Source of the DNA: G020354785 sp964521285
GTDB lineage: Bacteria; Bacteroidota; Bacteroidia; Bacteroidales; UBA10428
DNA: 64,000 nucleotides
Direction of reading: 5' to 3'
Assembly: GCA_964521285.1 (NCBI GenBank)
Contig: CAZFQS010000002.1
Location: forward strand, 62,001-126,000
This document shows positions 54,604-62,339 of this stretch, piece after piece (position 1 is the first letter of the stretch; every line of letters begins with the position of its first letter). The translations under genes and the position numbers were made by a program. The notes beneath the pieces are model-generated. The model had not been told where the DNA came from. It was given only the letters and a program-made list of their open reading frames with translations, and ran no database searches.

Positions 54604-55464
54604 TTAACCTAGGTAAGATTTCAATAATTTGCTCCGTGAAGTATGACGTAATCTTCTTATTGCCTTTTCCTTTATCTGCCTGACCCTCTCCCTTGTAAGA
54701 CCAAAACGCTCGCCAATTTCTTCAAGTGTCATTTCCTGAATGCCTATTCCGAAAAATAACTTAATTATATCTCTTTCTCTTTCAGTTAAAGTTGCCAATG
54801 ATCTCTCTATTTCTTTCATTAATGATTCTCTCAACAGTTTTTTATCAGCCTTGGGCGAATCATTATTAATTAAAATATCCAAAAGACTATTATCTTCACC
54901 ATCAACAAATGGAGCGTCAACTGACACATGCCTTCCTGAAACTCTCAACGTATCAGCGACCTTTTCTTTTGGTAAATCAAGATTTTCAGCCAGCTCTTCA
55001 GGAGAAGGAGTTCTTTCAAATTCCTGTTCAAATTTTGAAAAGGCCTTATTTAATTTGTTTAATGAGCCAACCTGATTCAGGGGTAATCGTACAATTCTCG
55101 ACTGTTCAGCCAGCGCCTGCAAAATAGACTGCCTGATCCACCATACTGCATAGGAAATGAATTTAAATCCTCGTGTTTCATCAAATTTTTCAGCAGCTTT
55201 TATCAACCCCAGGTTTCCCTCATTTATAAGGTCAGGAAGACTTAAGCCCTGGTTCTGGTATTGTTTTGCAACAGATACAACAAATCTTAAATTTGCCCGG
55301 GTAAGCTTTTCCAGTGCGGTTTTATCACCTTTTTTTATTCTTTGAGCGAGTTCAACTTCTTCTTCTACTGTTATAAGTCCTTCCTTCCCAATCTCCTGCA
55401 GATACTTATCAAGAGAAGCACTTTCCCTGTTTGTGATTGATTTTGTGATCTTTAACTGTCTCAT
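54604..55464 (-). CDS. rpoD: Primary RNA polymerase sigma factor (Bacteroidota RpoD)
   Basis: 286 residues, the short sigma-A form of Bacteroidota that lacks region 1.1. Region 1.2 is SLDKYLQEIGKEGLITVEEE; region 2 has LINEGNLGLIKAAEKFDETRGFKFISYAVWWIRQSI; region 3 QVGSLNKLNKAFSKFEQEFER; region 4 EMTLEEIGERFGLTRERVRQIKEKAIRRLRHTSRS. It recognises the -33/-7 promoters characteristic of the phylum. A good promoter is seen upstream and a terminator downstream, so the gene is monocistronic. Confidence 0.96.
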   Translation of the reverse strand: MRQLKITKSITNRESASLDKYLQEIGKEGLITVEEEVELAQRIKKGDKTALEKLTRANLRFVVSVAKQYQNQGLSLPDLINEGNLGLIKAAEKFDETRGFKFISYAVWWIRQSILQALAEQSRIVRLPLNQVGSLNKLNKAFSKFEQEFERTPSPEELAENLDLPKEKVADTLRVSGRHVSVDAPFVDGEDNSLLDILINNDSPKADKKLLRESLMKEIERSLATLTERERDIIKLFFGIGIQEMTLEEIGERFGLTRERVRQIKEKAIRRLRHTSRSKLLKSYLG

Positions 55465-55485
55465 CGTTTGTTTTTAAAATAGTCG

Positions 55486-55516
55486 CAAATATAGATTATT
55501 TTTTGTTTAAATTCAA
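55486..55516 (-). promoter_or_regulatory. Candidate rpoD promoter (Bacteroidota -33/-7)
   Basis: On the minus strand TTG (55514-55516) is followed after 20 bases by TATATTTG (55486-55493), an exact match to TAnnTTTG. It ends 21 bases before the rpoD ATG. Confidence 0.6.
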
Positions 55517-55530
55517 TATGTTTTAGCAAT

Positions 55531-55562
55531 AAAAAAGGCTTGCGGAACAGCAAGCCTTTTTT
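55531..55562 (-). terminator. Rho-independent terminator after degP
   Basis: Stem AAAAAAGGCTTGC / GCAAGCCTTTTTT with a 6-base loop; 13 paired positions. It follows the degP stop (55589) by 26 bases on the minus strand and has A- and T-runs on both sides. Confidence 0.88.
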
Positions 55563-55588
55563 ATATATAACTTATAAGGTTGTTTGTT

Positions 55589-57019
55589 CTACATTCCAAA
55601 AGCATAATAAGCTATTACTCCATTGGGATAAACTCCTTTAATATATACACCACCTTTAGTATTATCAATTATCTTCTTCAGGTCTTCAACTGAATAGACG
55701 GACTTGTTATTTATTTGAGTTATTATAAAACCTTCTCTTACTCCTTCAGCTCTTAACTTTCCTGCATTTAGTTCGACAACTTTTACACCGTATTTTATTC
55801 CAAGACTTTTCTTGTCTTCATTATCAACCTCAACAATCTTTGCGCCAAGTATAGTATCGTAAGTTTCGGATTTTACAACTTTAGTATCTCCTTGCAAATT
55901 ACGTAAGACAACATTAAATTGTTTCGTTTTGTCGTTTCTTTTTAAATTAACGGTAACCTTATCTCCTGGTCTGTAACGATTTATTTGTTCCGTTAATTCT
56001 GAAGGACTGTTAACCTTCACCCCGTCAACTTCAAGAATTATATCACCTGCCAGAATTCCTGCGTCTTTTGCTGCTCCTCCCTCACGTAATTCGGAGACAT
56101 ATACTCCTTCAAGTACCTTAATATTTTTTTCTTTTGCTAATTCAGCATTTACTTCCTGAATACTAACACCCAGGATAGCTCTTTGCACAACTCCAAATTC
56201 AATTAAATCCGATATTACTTTTTTCACAATACTGACAGGAATAGCAAAAGATATTCCTGCATAAGCACCTGAAGGTGATATTATAGCAGTATTAATACCA
56301 ACTAACTCACCTCTGGTATTAACCAATGCACCGCCACTGTTACCCCTGTTTACAGCAGCATCTGTCTGTATAAAAGACTCAATACGATAGCGATCCTGAA
56401 TAATTCCTAAGTTTTTCCCTTTAGCACTTACTATGCCAGCTGTAACAGTTGAGGTTATAGTAAAAGGATTTCCTACAGCCAGTACCCATTCTCCAACCAT
56501 CAATTTATCAGAATTTCCGTAAGGTATATAAAACAAATTATCGGCATCAATTTTAATTAAAGCCAGATCTGTACTTGGATCAGTGCCAATAACTTTTGCT
56601 TCAAATTCCCTCTTGTCATTAAGTGTAACAAAGACTTTATCTGAATTATCAACGACATGATTATTCGTTACAATATATCCATCAGGTGAGATAATTACTC
56701 CGGAACCAAATCCAAGGACAGGCTCGGGTTCTTTATAATTATCTCCATAAAAGAATTCCAGTATTGGATTTTTGTATGTCTCCATTGCCATCTGTGTTTT
56801 TACATTAACAACTGCATGTATAGTTTTTTCAGCTGCGTATGTAAAATCAACGTAGCCAGTATTGGAATCAGGTTTAAAATCAGTAAATGCAACAGGCTGT
56901 CTAACTGTTGCCGTAATAATTTTTTCATTTTTACCAATAAAAATAGAATAGGCAAATACGGCGACAAGACCTCCAATAATAGCTATTAATAAACTTATAA
57001 ATATTTGTCTGTTTTTCAT
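55589..57019 (-). CDS. degP: Periplasmic serine protease/chaperone DegP (HtrA, Do family)
   Basis: 476 residues. An uncleaved-looking N-terminal hydrophobic segment (7-29) anchors or exports it. The trypsin-like domain has His121 (NNHVVD), Asp151 (DLALIKID) and Ser228 (NRGNSGGALVN). Two PDZ domains follow at about 285-370 (AGDIILEVDGVKVNSPSEL) and 390-470. It degrades or refolds misfolded envelope proteins, in line with the many envelope biogenesis genes in the window. Own terminator; upstream a 311-base spacer. Confidence 0.94.
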   Translation of the reverse strand: MKNRQIFISLLIAIIGGLVAVFAYSIFIGKNEKIITATVRQPVAFTDFKPDSNTGYVDFTYAAEKTIHAVVNVKTQMAMETYKNPILEFFYGDNYKEPEPVLGFGSGVIISPDGYIVTNNHVVDNSDKVFVTLNDKREFEAKVIGTDPSTDLALIKIDADNLFYIPYGNSDKLMVGEWVLAVGNPFTITSTVTAGIVSAKGKNLGIIQDRYRIESFIQTDAAVNRGNSGGALVNTRGELVGINTAIISPSGAYAGISFAIPVSIVKKVISDLIEFGVVQRAILGVSIQEVNAELAKEKNIKVLEGVYVSELREGGAAKDAGILAGDIILEVDGVKVNSPSELTEQINRYRPGDKVTVNLKRNDKTKQFNVVLRNLQGDTKVVKSETYDTILGAKIVEVDNEDKKSLGIKYGVKVVELNAGKLRAEGVREGFIITQINNKSVYSVEDLKKIIDNTKGGVYIKGVYPNGVIAYYAFGM

Positions 57020-57330
57020 AGTTAAGTTTTTTAAATATTTTGTTATTTAAGTCTTACAATTATCACCAGTGTATGGTTAAAAATCACGCCTTACTGGTTC
57101 TTTACCGGCTTCAATTAATATAACGACAAAATTAAGTAATTTATATATAACCTATTCAAAATTAACAATTTTTAACCTTAGCTATATATTCACTAAACTG
57201 TTAAAATGCCAGATTGTTCATTTAAGGATTAAGGGTTAAGGAATCAGGCTTAAGGGTTAAGGGTTAAGGGTTAAGGGTTAAGGGTTAAGCGCGGAGCAAT
57301 TCAGCAATACAACAATAGAGCAATTAATAA
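57020..57330. other. Intergenic region upstream of degP
   Basis: 311 bases between degP and a secreted-protein gene, both on the minus strand. It contains a candidate -7 box TAATTTTG (minus strand, 57127-57134) about 108 bases from the degP start, with TTTG 22 bases further up, slightly beyond the usual spacing. The half nearest the next gene is filled by the repeat at 57222-57325. No RNA gene or small open frame was recognised. Confidence 0.55.
57222..57325. repeat. TTAAGGG heptamer array with adjoining CAATAGAG-type 8-mers
   Basis: Five exact TTAAGGG units plus a partial sixth at 57250-57289, preceded by degenerate copies from 57222, then AGCAATTCAGCAATACAACA and CAATAGAGCAATT up to about 57325. 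The same order of a 7-mer array then CAATAGAR 8-mers, in opposite orientation, is found at 11654-11716. Resemblance to telomere repeats is coincidental. Probably a dispersed, slippage-prone intergenic element. Confidence 0.85.
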
Positions 57331-58320
57331 TTATTGGTAATAATTCAATAATTGTTTGCGAAAAGAATTCTGGTTAAAAGTATTTATGTCTTCTATAACT
57401 TTCTTAATTTCATTACGCCGTTCTTCCATTATTTCATAGGTCAGATTTGCTGATGTATTAAATGCCAGGGATTCAAGTTTATATCCGTTTGGATCCATAC
57501 TTATTGCAGCTGCCGCATCAAACTCATCAAAGACCAGAATAGAAGGAATTTTATTAATAGAATAGTTTCTTACAGAATTTAAAACCCGATTTCTTATATA
57601 GTCTATTTGTGTCTCACTCAGGAAATTAGCTCCCAGTAAAATTTTAACCAGGTCAATTTTTGCAACCCTGTTAAATTCCTCATTTTCGATTAATTTATTA
57701 TAATCATTATTATTTGTTGCTACAAACAGTTCAATATATTCTTCAGGTATATTCCTCAAATCACCTGATTCATTTCTCTTCAGTCTCAGTTTATACTCTT
57801 TAATAGCTAATTTCTGGTTTACAGGAATATAATATTCCCATTTTTTTGTCCTTTTATAGGAATCAGTTACAGGATCAGGTTTCCATTTGGTTGCGGGTCT
57901 TTTCATAAGTGGTGCAGTCAGATCCAACTGACGTGTTTCAAGCGAATACAGCAGACAATTAATAAAATGCACCCATCCCCCGCCAAGCGATTCATGTAAG
58001 GCTCCCCAAAGTGTTTTGAATGAAGAGGGTCCTGTTTCTTTTTTAACATTAACTGTCCTGTCAACAAGATTATTTATATACTCTTCGCCTAAATTGACGG
58101 GATAAAATATAAAATCTACTGTCGAATCTGAAGGATAATCCTTTACATGAAACAGTTGCCGGATATCATAGGTATAAGTTGAATCGTTTTTCATTTTGAG
58201 ATAAACCTGATAGTCTAACTCCCATTTCATTTCCGAGATCCTGGAAAATGTTAAATCCGACTGTCCGTATAAACAACTTGAGATAAGAAAAGAAAAAAGT
58301 AGCAGATAATTCTTTGCCAT
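57331..58320 (-). CDS. Secreted protein of unknown function, co-transcribed with gyrB
   Basis: 329 residues, signal peptide 1-19 (SSCLYGQ). The mature part mixes alpha and beta patterns: LFHVKDYPSDSTVDFIFYPV, a Trp/Gly-rich WGALHESLGGGWVHFINCLLYSLETRQLDLTAPLMKR, and a C-terminal helical part with FDEFDAAAAISMDPNGYKLESLAF. I recognise no family. It starts 10 bases after the gyrB stop, on the same strand, so it is probably in the gyrB transcript although the product is exported. Confidence 0.75.
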   Translation of the reverse strand: MAKNYLLLFSFLISSCLYGQSDLTFSRISEMKWELDYQVYLKMKNDSTYTYDIRQLFHVKDYPSDSTVDFIFYPVNLGEEYINNLVDRTVNVKKETGPSSFKTLWGALHESLGGGWVHFINCLLYSLETRQLDLTAPLMKRPATKWKPDPVTDSYKRTKKWEYYIPVNQKLAIKEYKLRLKRNESGDLRNIPEEYIELFVATNNNDYNKLIENEEFNRVAKIDLVKILLGANFLSETQIDYIRNRVLNSVRNYSINKIPSILVFDEFDAAAAISMDPNGYKLESLAFNTSANLTYEIMEERRNEIKKVIEDINTFNQNSFRKQLLNYYQ

Positions 58321-58330
58321 AATTTATGTT

Positions 58331-60319
58331 CTACGCATCTATATTTGCATATTTTGCATGTGTTTCAATAAACTCTCTTCTCGGAGGCACTTCATCACCC
58401 ATCAACATTGAGAAGATCCTGTCAGCTTCAGCAGCAGATTCAATAGTTACCTGTCTCAATGTCCGTTTTTCAGGATTCATAGTTGTTTCCCACAGCTGTT
58501 CAGCATTCATTTCACCCAGCCCTTTATATCTCTGTGTATTAATATTCCCTTCCTTATCTTTGTTAAATTCCTCTATTGTATGCTGTCTTTCTTCCTCACT
58601 CCAGCAATATCTTTCCTGTTTTCCTTTCTTTACCAGATAGAGTGGCGGAGTAGCTATATATAAGTGTCCGTTTTTAATCAGGTCCTCCATATGGCGGTAG
58701 AAGAAAGTCATTATCAATGTTGTTATATGGCTCCCATCGATATCCGCGTCTGTCATTATTATAATTTTATGATATCTCAAGCCTTCCAGATTTAAGGCTT
58801 TAGTGTCATCTTCCGTTCCAATGGAAACTCCTAAAGCAGCAAAAATATTTCTTATTTCTTCATTGTCAAAAATTTTGTGAGGCATTGCTTTCTCGACGTT
58901 TAATATTTTACCTCTTAAGGGCAGTATTGCCTGAAATCTTCTGTCACGGCCCTGTTTTGCTGTTCCTCCGGCTGAATCACCTTCAACAAGAAATATCTCG
59001 GATGCAGCAGGATCACGATCTGCACAGTCTGCAAGCTTGCCTGGCAATCCTGCGCCTGACAGAACATTCTTACGCTGTACCAGTTCTCTTGCTTTTCTTG
59101 CTGCATGTCTTGCCTGGGCAGCAAGTATTACTTTATTGACAATAATTCGTGCATCTTTAGGATTCTCTTCAAGGTAATTACCCAGCAGGGTGCTGACTGC
59201 CTGATCTACAGCGCCCATAACTTCAGAATTTCCCAGTTTTGTTTTTGTCTGACCCTCGAACTGCGGTTCTGCAACTTTAATTGAAATGATTGCTGTTAAC
59301 CCCTCCCTGAAATCATCGCCATTAATATCGAACTTTAATTTTGCAAGTAATCCCGATTTTTCAGCATAATTTTTAAGGGTACGGGTCAATCCTCTCCTGA
59401 ATCCAGCCAGATGAGTACCTCCTTCGATAGTATTTATATTATTCACATATGAATGTATATTCTCGGAAAACGATGTATTATACTGTAGTGCTATCTCTAC
59501 TGGTACTTCATTCTTAACAGCTTCAATATTTATAACCTTGCTTATTAATTTTTCCCTTGTTGAGTCCAGTAATTCCACAAATTCTTTTAATCCTTCTTCA
59601 GAATAAAAGTTTTCTTTGCGATATTCATTTCCATTTCCGTTCTCCTCGAGTTCTCTCAAATCAGTAATTGTAAGGCGAATACCTTTATTCAGGAATGCCA
59701 GCTCTCTTAACCTTGTGGAAAGAATTTCAAAGTTGAAATCAGTTGTTATAAATATTGAATTATCCGGAGTGAATGTCACTTCTGTTCCTGTTTTATCAGT
59801 TTTACCTGTTTGTTTTACACTATAAAGCGGTTTTCCTCTTTCATATTCCTGTTTATAAATATATTTGTTTCTGTACGTAATAACTTCCAGATGTGAGGAT
59901 AGTGCATTAACACAGGAAACTCCCACTCCATGGAGTCCGCCAGAAACTTTATATGAATCTTTATTGAATTTTCCCCCTGCATGCAAAAGAGTCATTACTA
60001 CTTCCAAAGCTGATCTTTTTTCTTTCTCATGTATGTCAACAGGAATTCCACGGCCATCATCCTTAACAGTTATAGACCCATTTTCGTTTATAGTAACGTC
60101 AATGTTTTTACAATACCCTGCTAAAGCCTCATCAATTGAGTTATCAATAACCTCGTAAGCCAAATGATGCAATCCTTTGGTACTAACATCGCCAATATAC
60201 ATTGCCGGTCTTTTTCGAACCGCTTCAAGTCCTTCTAAAACCTGTATATTCTCTGCTGAATACTTCCCGCTATCTTTAGGAACCCGGGCATCTGTGTTTT
60301 CTCTGCCTTTCTTTGCCAT
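58331..60319 (-). CDS. gyrB: DNA gyrase subunit B
   Basis: ATPase subunit of DNA gyrase. 662 residues from ATG 60319; a GTG two codons upstream is in frame. GHKL ATPase with EVIDNSIDEALAG, VKDDGRGIPVDIH and GGLHGVGVSCVNALS; transducer domain; TOPRIM with EGDSAGGTAKQGRDRRFQAILPLRGK and the DADIDGSHI metal site; C-terminal RYKGLGEMNAEQLWETTMNP. It lacks the inserted domain of enterobacterial GyrB, as expected for this phylum. Confidence 0.95.
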   Translation of the reverse strand: MAKKGRENTDARVPKDSGKYSAENIQVLEGLEAVRKRPAMYIGDVSTKGLHHLAYEVIDNSIDEALAGYCKNIDVTINENGSITVKDDGRGIPVDIHEKEKRSALEVVMTLLHAGGKFNKDSYKVSGGLHGVGVSCVNALSSHLEVITYRNKYIYKQEYERGKPLYSVKQTGKTDKTGTEVTFTPDNSIFITTDFNFEILSTRLRELAFLNKGIRLTITDLRELEENGNGNEYRKENFYSEEGLKEFVELLDSTREKLISKVINIEAVKNEVPVEIALQYNTSFSENIHSYVNNINTIEGGTHLAGFRRGLTRTLKNYAEKSGLLAKLKFDINGDDFREGLTAIISIKVAEPQFEGQTKTKLGNSEVMGAVDQAVSTLLGNYLEENPKDARIIVNKVILAAQARHAARKARELVQRKNVLSGAGLPGKLADCADRDPAASEIFLVEGDSAGGTAKQGRDRRFQAILPLRGKILNVEKAMPHKIFDNEEIRNIFAALGVSIGTEDDTKALNLEGLRYHKIIIMTDADIDGSHITTLIMTFFYRHMEDLIKNGHLYIATPPLYLVKKGKQERYCWSEEERQHTIEEFNKDKEGNINTQRYKGLGEMNAEQLWETTMNPEKRTLRQVTIESAAEADRIFSMLMGDEVPPRREFIETHAKYANIDA

Positions 60320-60626
60320 ATCCACTAGTTACATTAATTTATTTAAACTATGCTATTTATAATACTTAGTAAAGGGTTTAATAATCGGTGTTCGCAAGTA
60401 GGTTCAGATGAGTTATTTTAACCTGTGATGAAAAGGAAATAAAAAAACTTTTTCTTTTCACTAATCCCTCCCTGCTTAATTGTTAATTCTTTAACAAAGA
60501 TAATAAAATTTAGGCATTTTATATTCAAAAAAAGTGCTATAAATCAAGGAAATATCAACAAAAAATCAACACATAAAAGCTTTGCCAATAAAGGATTTAA
60601 AAATTATAAAAAAATTGCTGATTCTT
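60320..60626. other. Intergenic region upstream of gyrB
   Basis: 307 bases between gyrB and the outer-membrane barrel gene, both on the minus strand. A TATCTTTG box (minus strand, 60495-60502) fits the -7 consensus, with TTTG 23 bases upstream, so it is a possible gyrB promoter with a long leader of about 170 bases. No RNA gene, terminator or further gene was seen. Confidence 0.5.
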
Positions 60627-62288
60627 TCATAATTTATATGTAAAACCTACCAGTAAATTAAATCTATATGCCGGAAATTGATTCCATATATTATATTCAG
60701 ATGAAGTTATATTATACAGATTTACAAATGCTGATAATACTTTGGAATAGCGGTATTCAACACCCAGGTTTAAGTCAATAAACGGATCAAGCTTAATAAA
60801 TTCTATTGATTCATTATAGGATTTAGCATATCTGTTTCCTATAGCAATTAAATCAATGTCAACCAGGATTTTATTTCTTAGATTATAGCTGCAATATAAG
60901 TCTATGTTATATTCAGGTTTATGCCAGGCTTTTTCTTCATCAGACATTACGTATTTATGATAATTACCTTTTAGAACTACATTAAACTTTTCGGATATGT
61001 CAACATTTATTTCACCGTGATATTTTATTTGTTCCATATCGTCATATACTACAGTGAACTGATTTTCATAATCGTTATTTAATGTGTCATTAACAAAAAA
61101 GTGCATGTTGTTGACTAGTGAATAAACCGCATCAAATCTGTATGTACTTCTTGAGCTTAATTTCCCCTTTATTCCTGCATAGGCAATAAACTTATGCTTA
61201 GAGTATGCTACATTTAAGCCGGGAGTAATAAAGGGGTTCTCAGTCGCAATATTCTTATAATTATATATATCAAGATAACCGTCAATACCAAAATACGGGA
61301 CTAATATCTCCTCTATGATATTTAATTGTAAGCTGCCCTTTGGAAAGATATATGCCTTTGATTTATCCAAAATATTTACAACCGCATTAAAACCAAGAAC
61401 GAGTTTCCACTCAGATGTACTTTTGCTAAACCAGTAATCAGCTCTTATTACAGTATTATTTACCGAGTCAATGGATTCGCTTTTTATGAAATTCGTCAGC
61501 GAAGCATCTATCCCAGTCATTTGCTTACCTACAGGCTTACTGAAACTACCTGCAAAAAATAACATATTTTCACTGTTATTGTATTTATCTTTAAAATAGT
61601 CATATTGAGCACTAACACCATAATTAAAATGTATAGAATCAGGATAGGCAGAATGAAAATTAGCTGATGTACTAAATAAAAAATATCTCTGTTTTATATC
61701 TTTCCCTTTAATGTCAGGAAATGTATCTGGAAATAGTGCAGTATTGTATCCATAGTAATGAATGCCATCATTATTCAATCTTATCTTTCCGGAAAGAACC
61801 GATTTATCATATATTTTCTTCCCGAATAATGCAACGCGGGTTTTACTGTAACCGGACGGGACTTTGTCTTCATTATCAAGTTTTATTTTTGAATGTGAAG
61901 ATATATGTCTGAAATAAGCTCCTATTGCATAATCTTCAGAGCGGAGACCATTATAACTGTATTCAGCCAGGGGAGTAAAATAGTTGCCTAATCCCAGCTT
62001 CAGATAATTCTTATAAAGTTTTGCAAGAGGAATTGTCATTTTAGCCGGTTTTATTTCTTTTGGCTGGTAGTCTATATCTATTCTAACCGGTAAGATAGAA
62101 TAATTAAATGTTGGAGTAACAGTTACAGAATCGTCAATTACAGGGAGACTGTTTATTTTATACGCATCAGATATTGTTGGTTCATAAGGCTTTATGACTA
62201 TTACATCCCTGCTTATCTGTTGGGACAATAAATCATATCCTGTAATGATAAAAAATATTACTATCGATATTTTTATTATTAACTTCAT
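60627..62288 (-). CDS. Outer-membrane beta-barrel protein (TonB-receptor-like barrel without plug)
   Basis: 553 residues. Signal peptide 1-22 (DLLSQQ). After a short periplasmic segment (RDVIVIKPYEPTISDAYKIN, with Pro-rich turns), long alternating strands extend to the terminal NLLVGFTYKL, typical of a Bam-inserted barrel. The barrel resembles that of TonB-dependent receptors, but no plug domain or TonB box is evident. It lies 51 bases downstream of a TPR protein gene, and this pair recurs, as I recall, in Bacteroidota genomes; the function is unknown. Confidence 0.75.
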   Translation of the reverse strand: MKLIIKISIVIFFIITGYDLLSQQISRDVIVIKPYEPTISDAYKINSLPVIDDSVTVTPTFNYSILPVRIDIDYQPKEIKPAKMTIPLAKLYKNYLKLGLGNYFTPLAEYSYNGLRSEDYAIGAYFRHISSHSKIKLDNEDKVPSGYSKTRVALFGKKIYDKSVLSGKIRLNNDGIHYYGYNTALFPDTFPDIKGKDIKQRYFLFSTSANFHSAYPDSIHFNYGVSAQYDYFKDKYNNSENMLFFAGSFSKPVGKQMTGIDASLTNFIKSESIDSVNNTVIRADYWFSKSTSEWKLVLGFNAVVNILDKSKAYIFPKGSLQLNIIEEILVPYFGIDGYLDIYNYKNIATENPFITPGLNVAYSKHKFIAYAGIKGKLSSRSTYRFDAVYSLVNNMHFFVNDTLNNDYENQFTVVYDDMEQIKYHGEINVDISEKFNVVLKGNYHKYVMSDEEKAWHKPEYNIDLYCSYNLRNKILVDIDLIAIGNRYAKSYNESIEFIKLDPFIDLNLGVEYRYSKVLSAFVNLYNITSSEYNIWNQFPAYRFNLLVGFTYKL

Positions 62289-62339
62289 ATCCGGCGAATA
62301 ATAATTTAATTGTTACTTTTAAAACTTTATTTTTTATAT

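Noticed and set aside
57250..57289. TTAAGGG array as a telomere or chromosome end
   Set aside because: It lies between ordinary genes, is short and belongs to the composite intergenic repeat also seen at 11654-11716.
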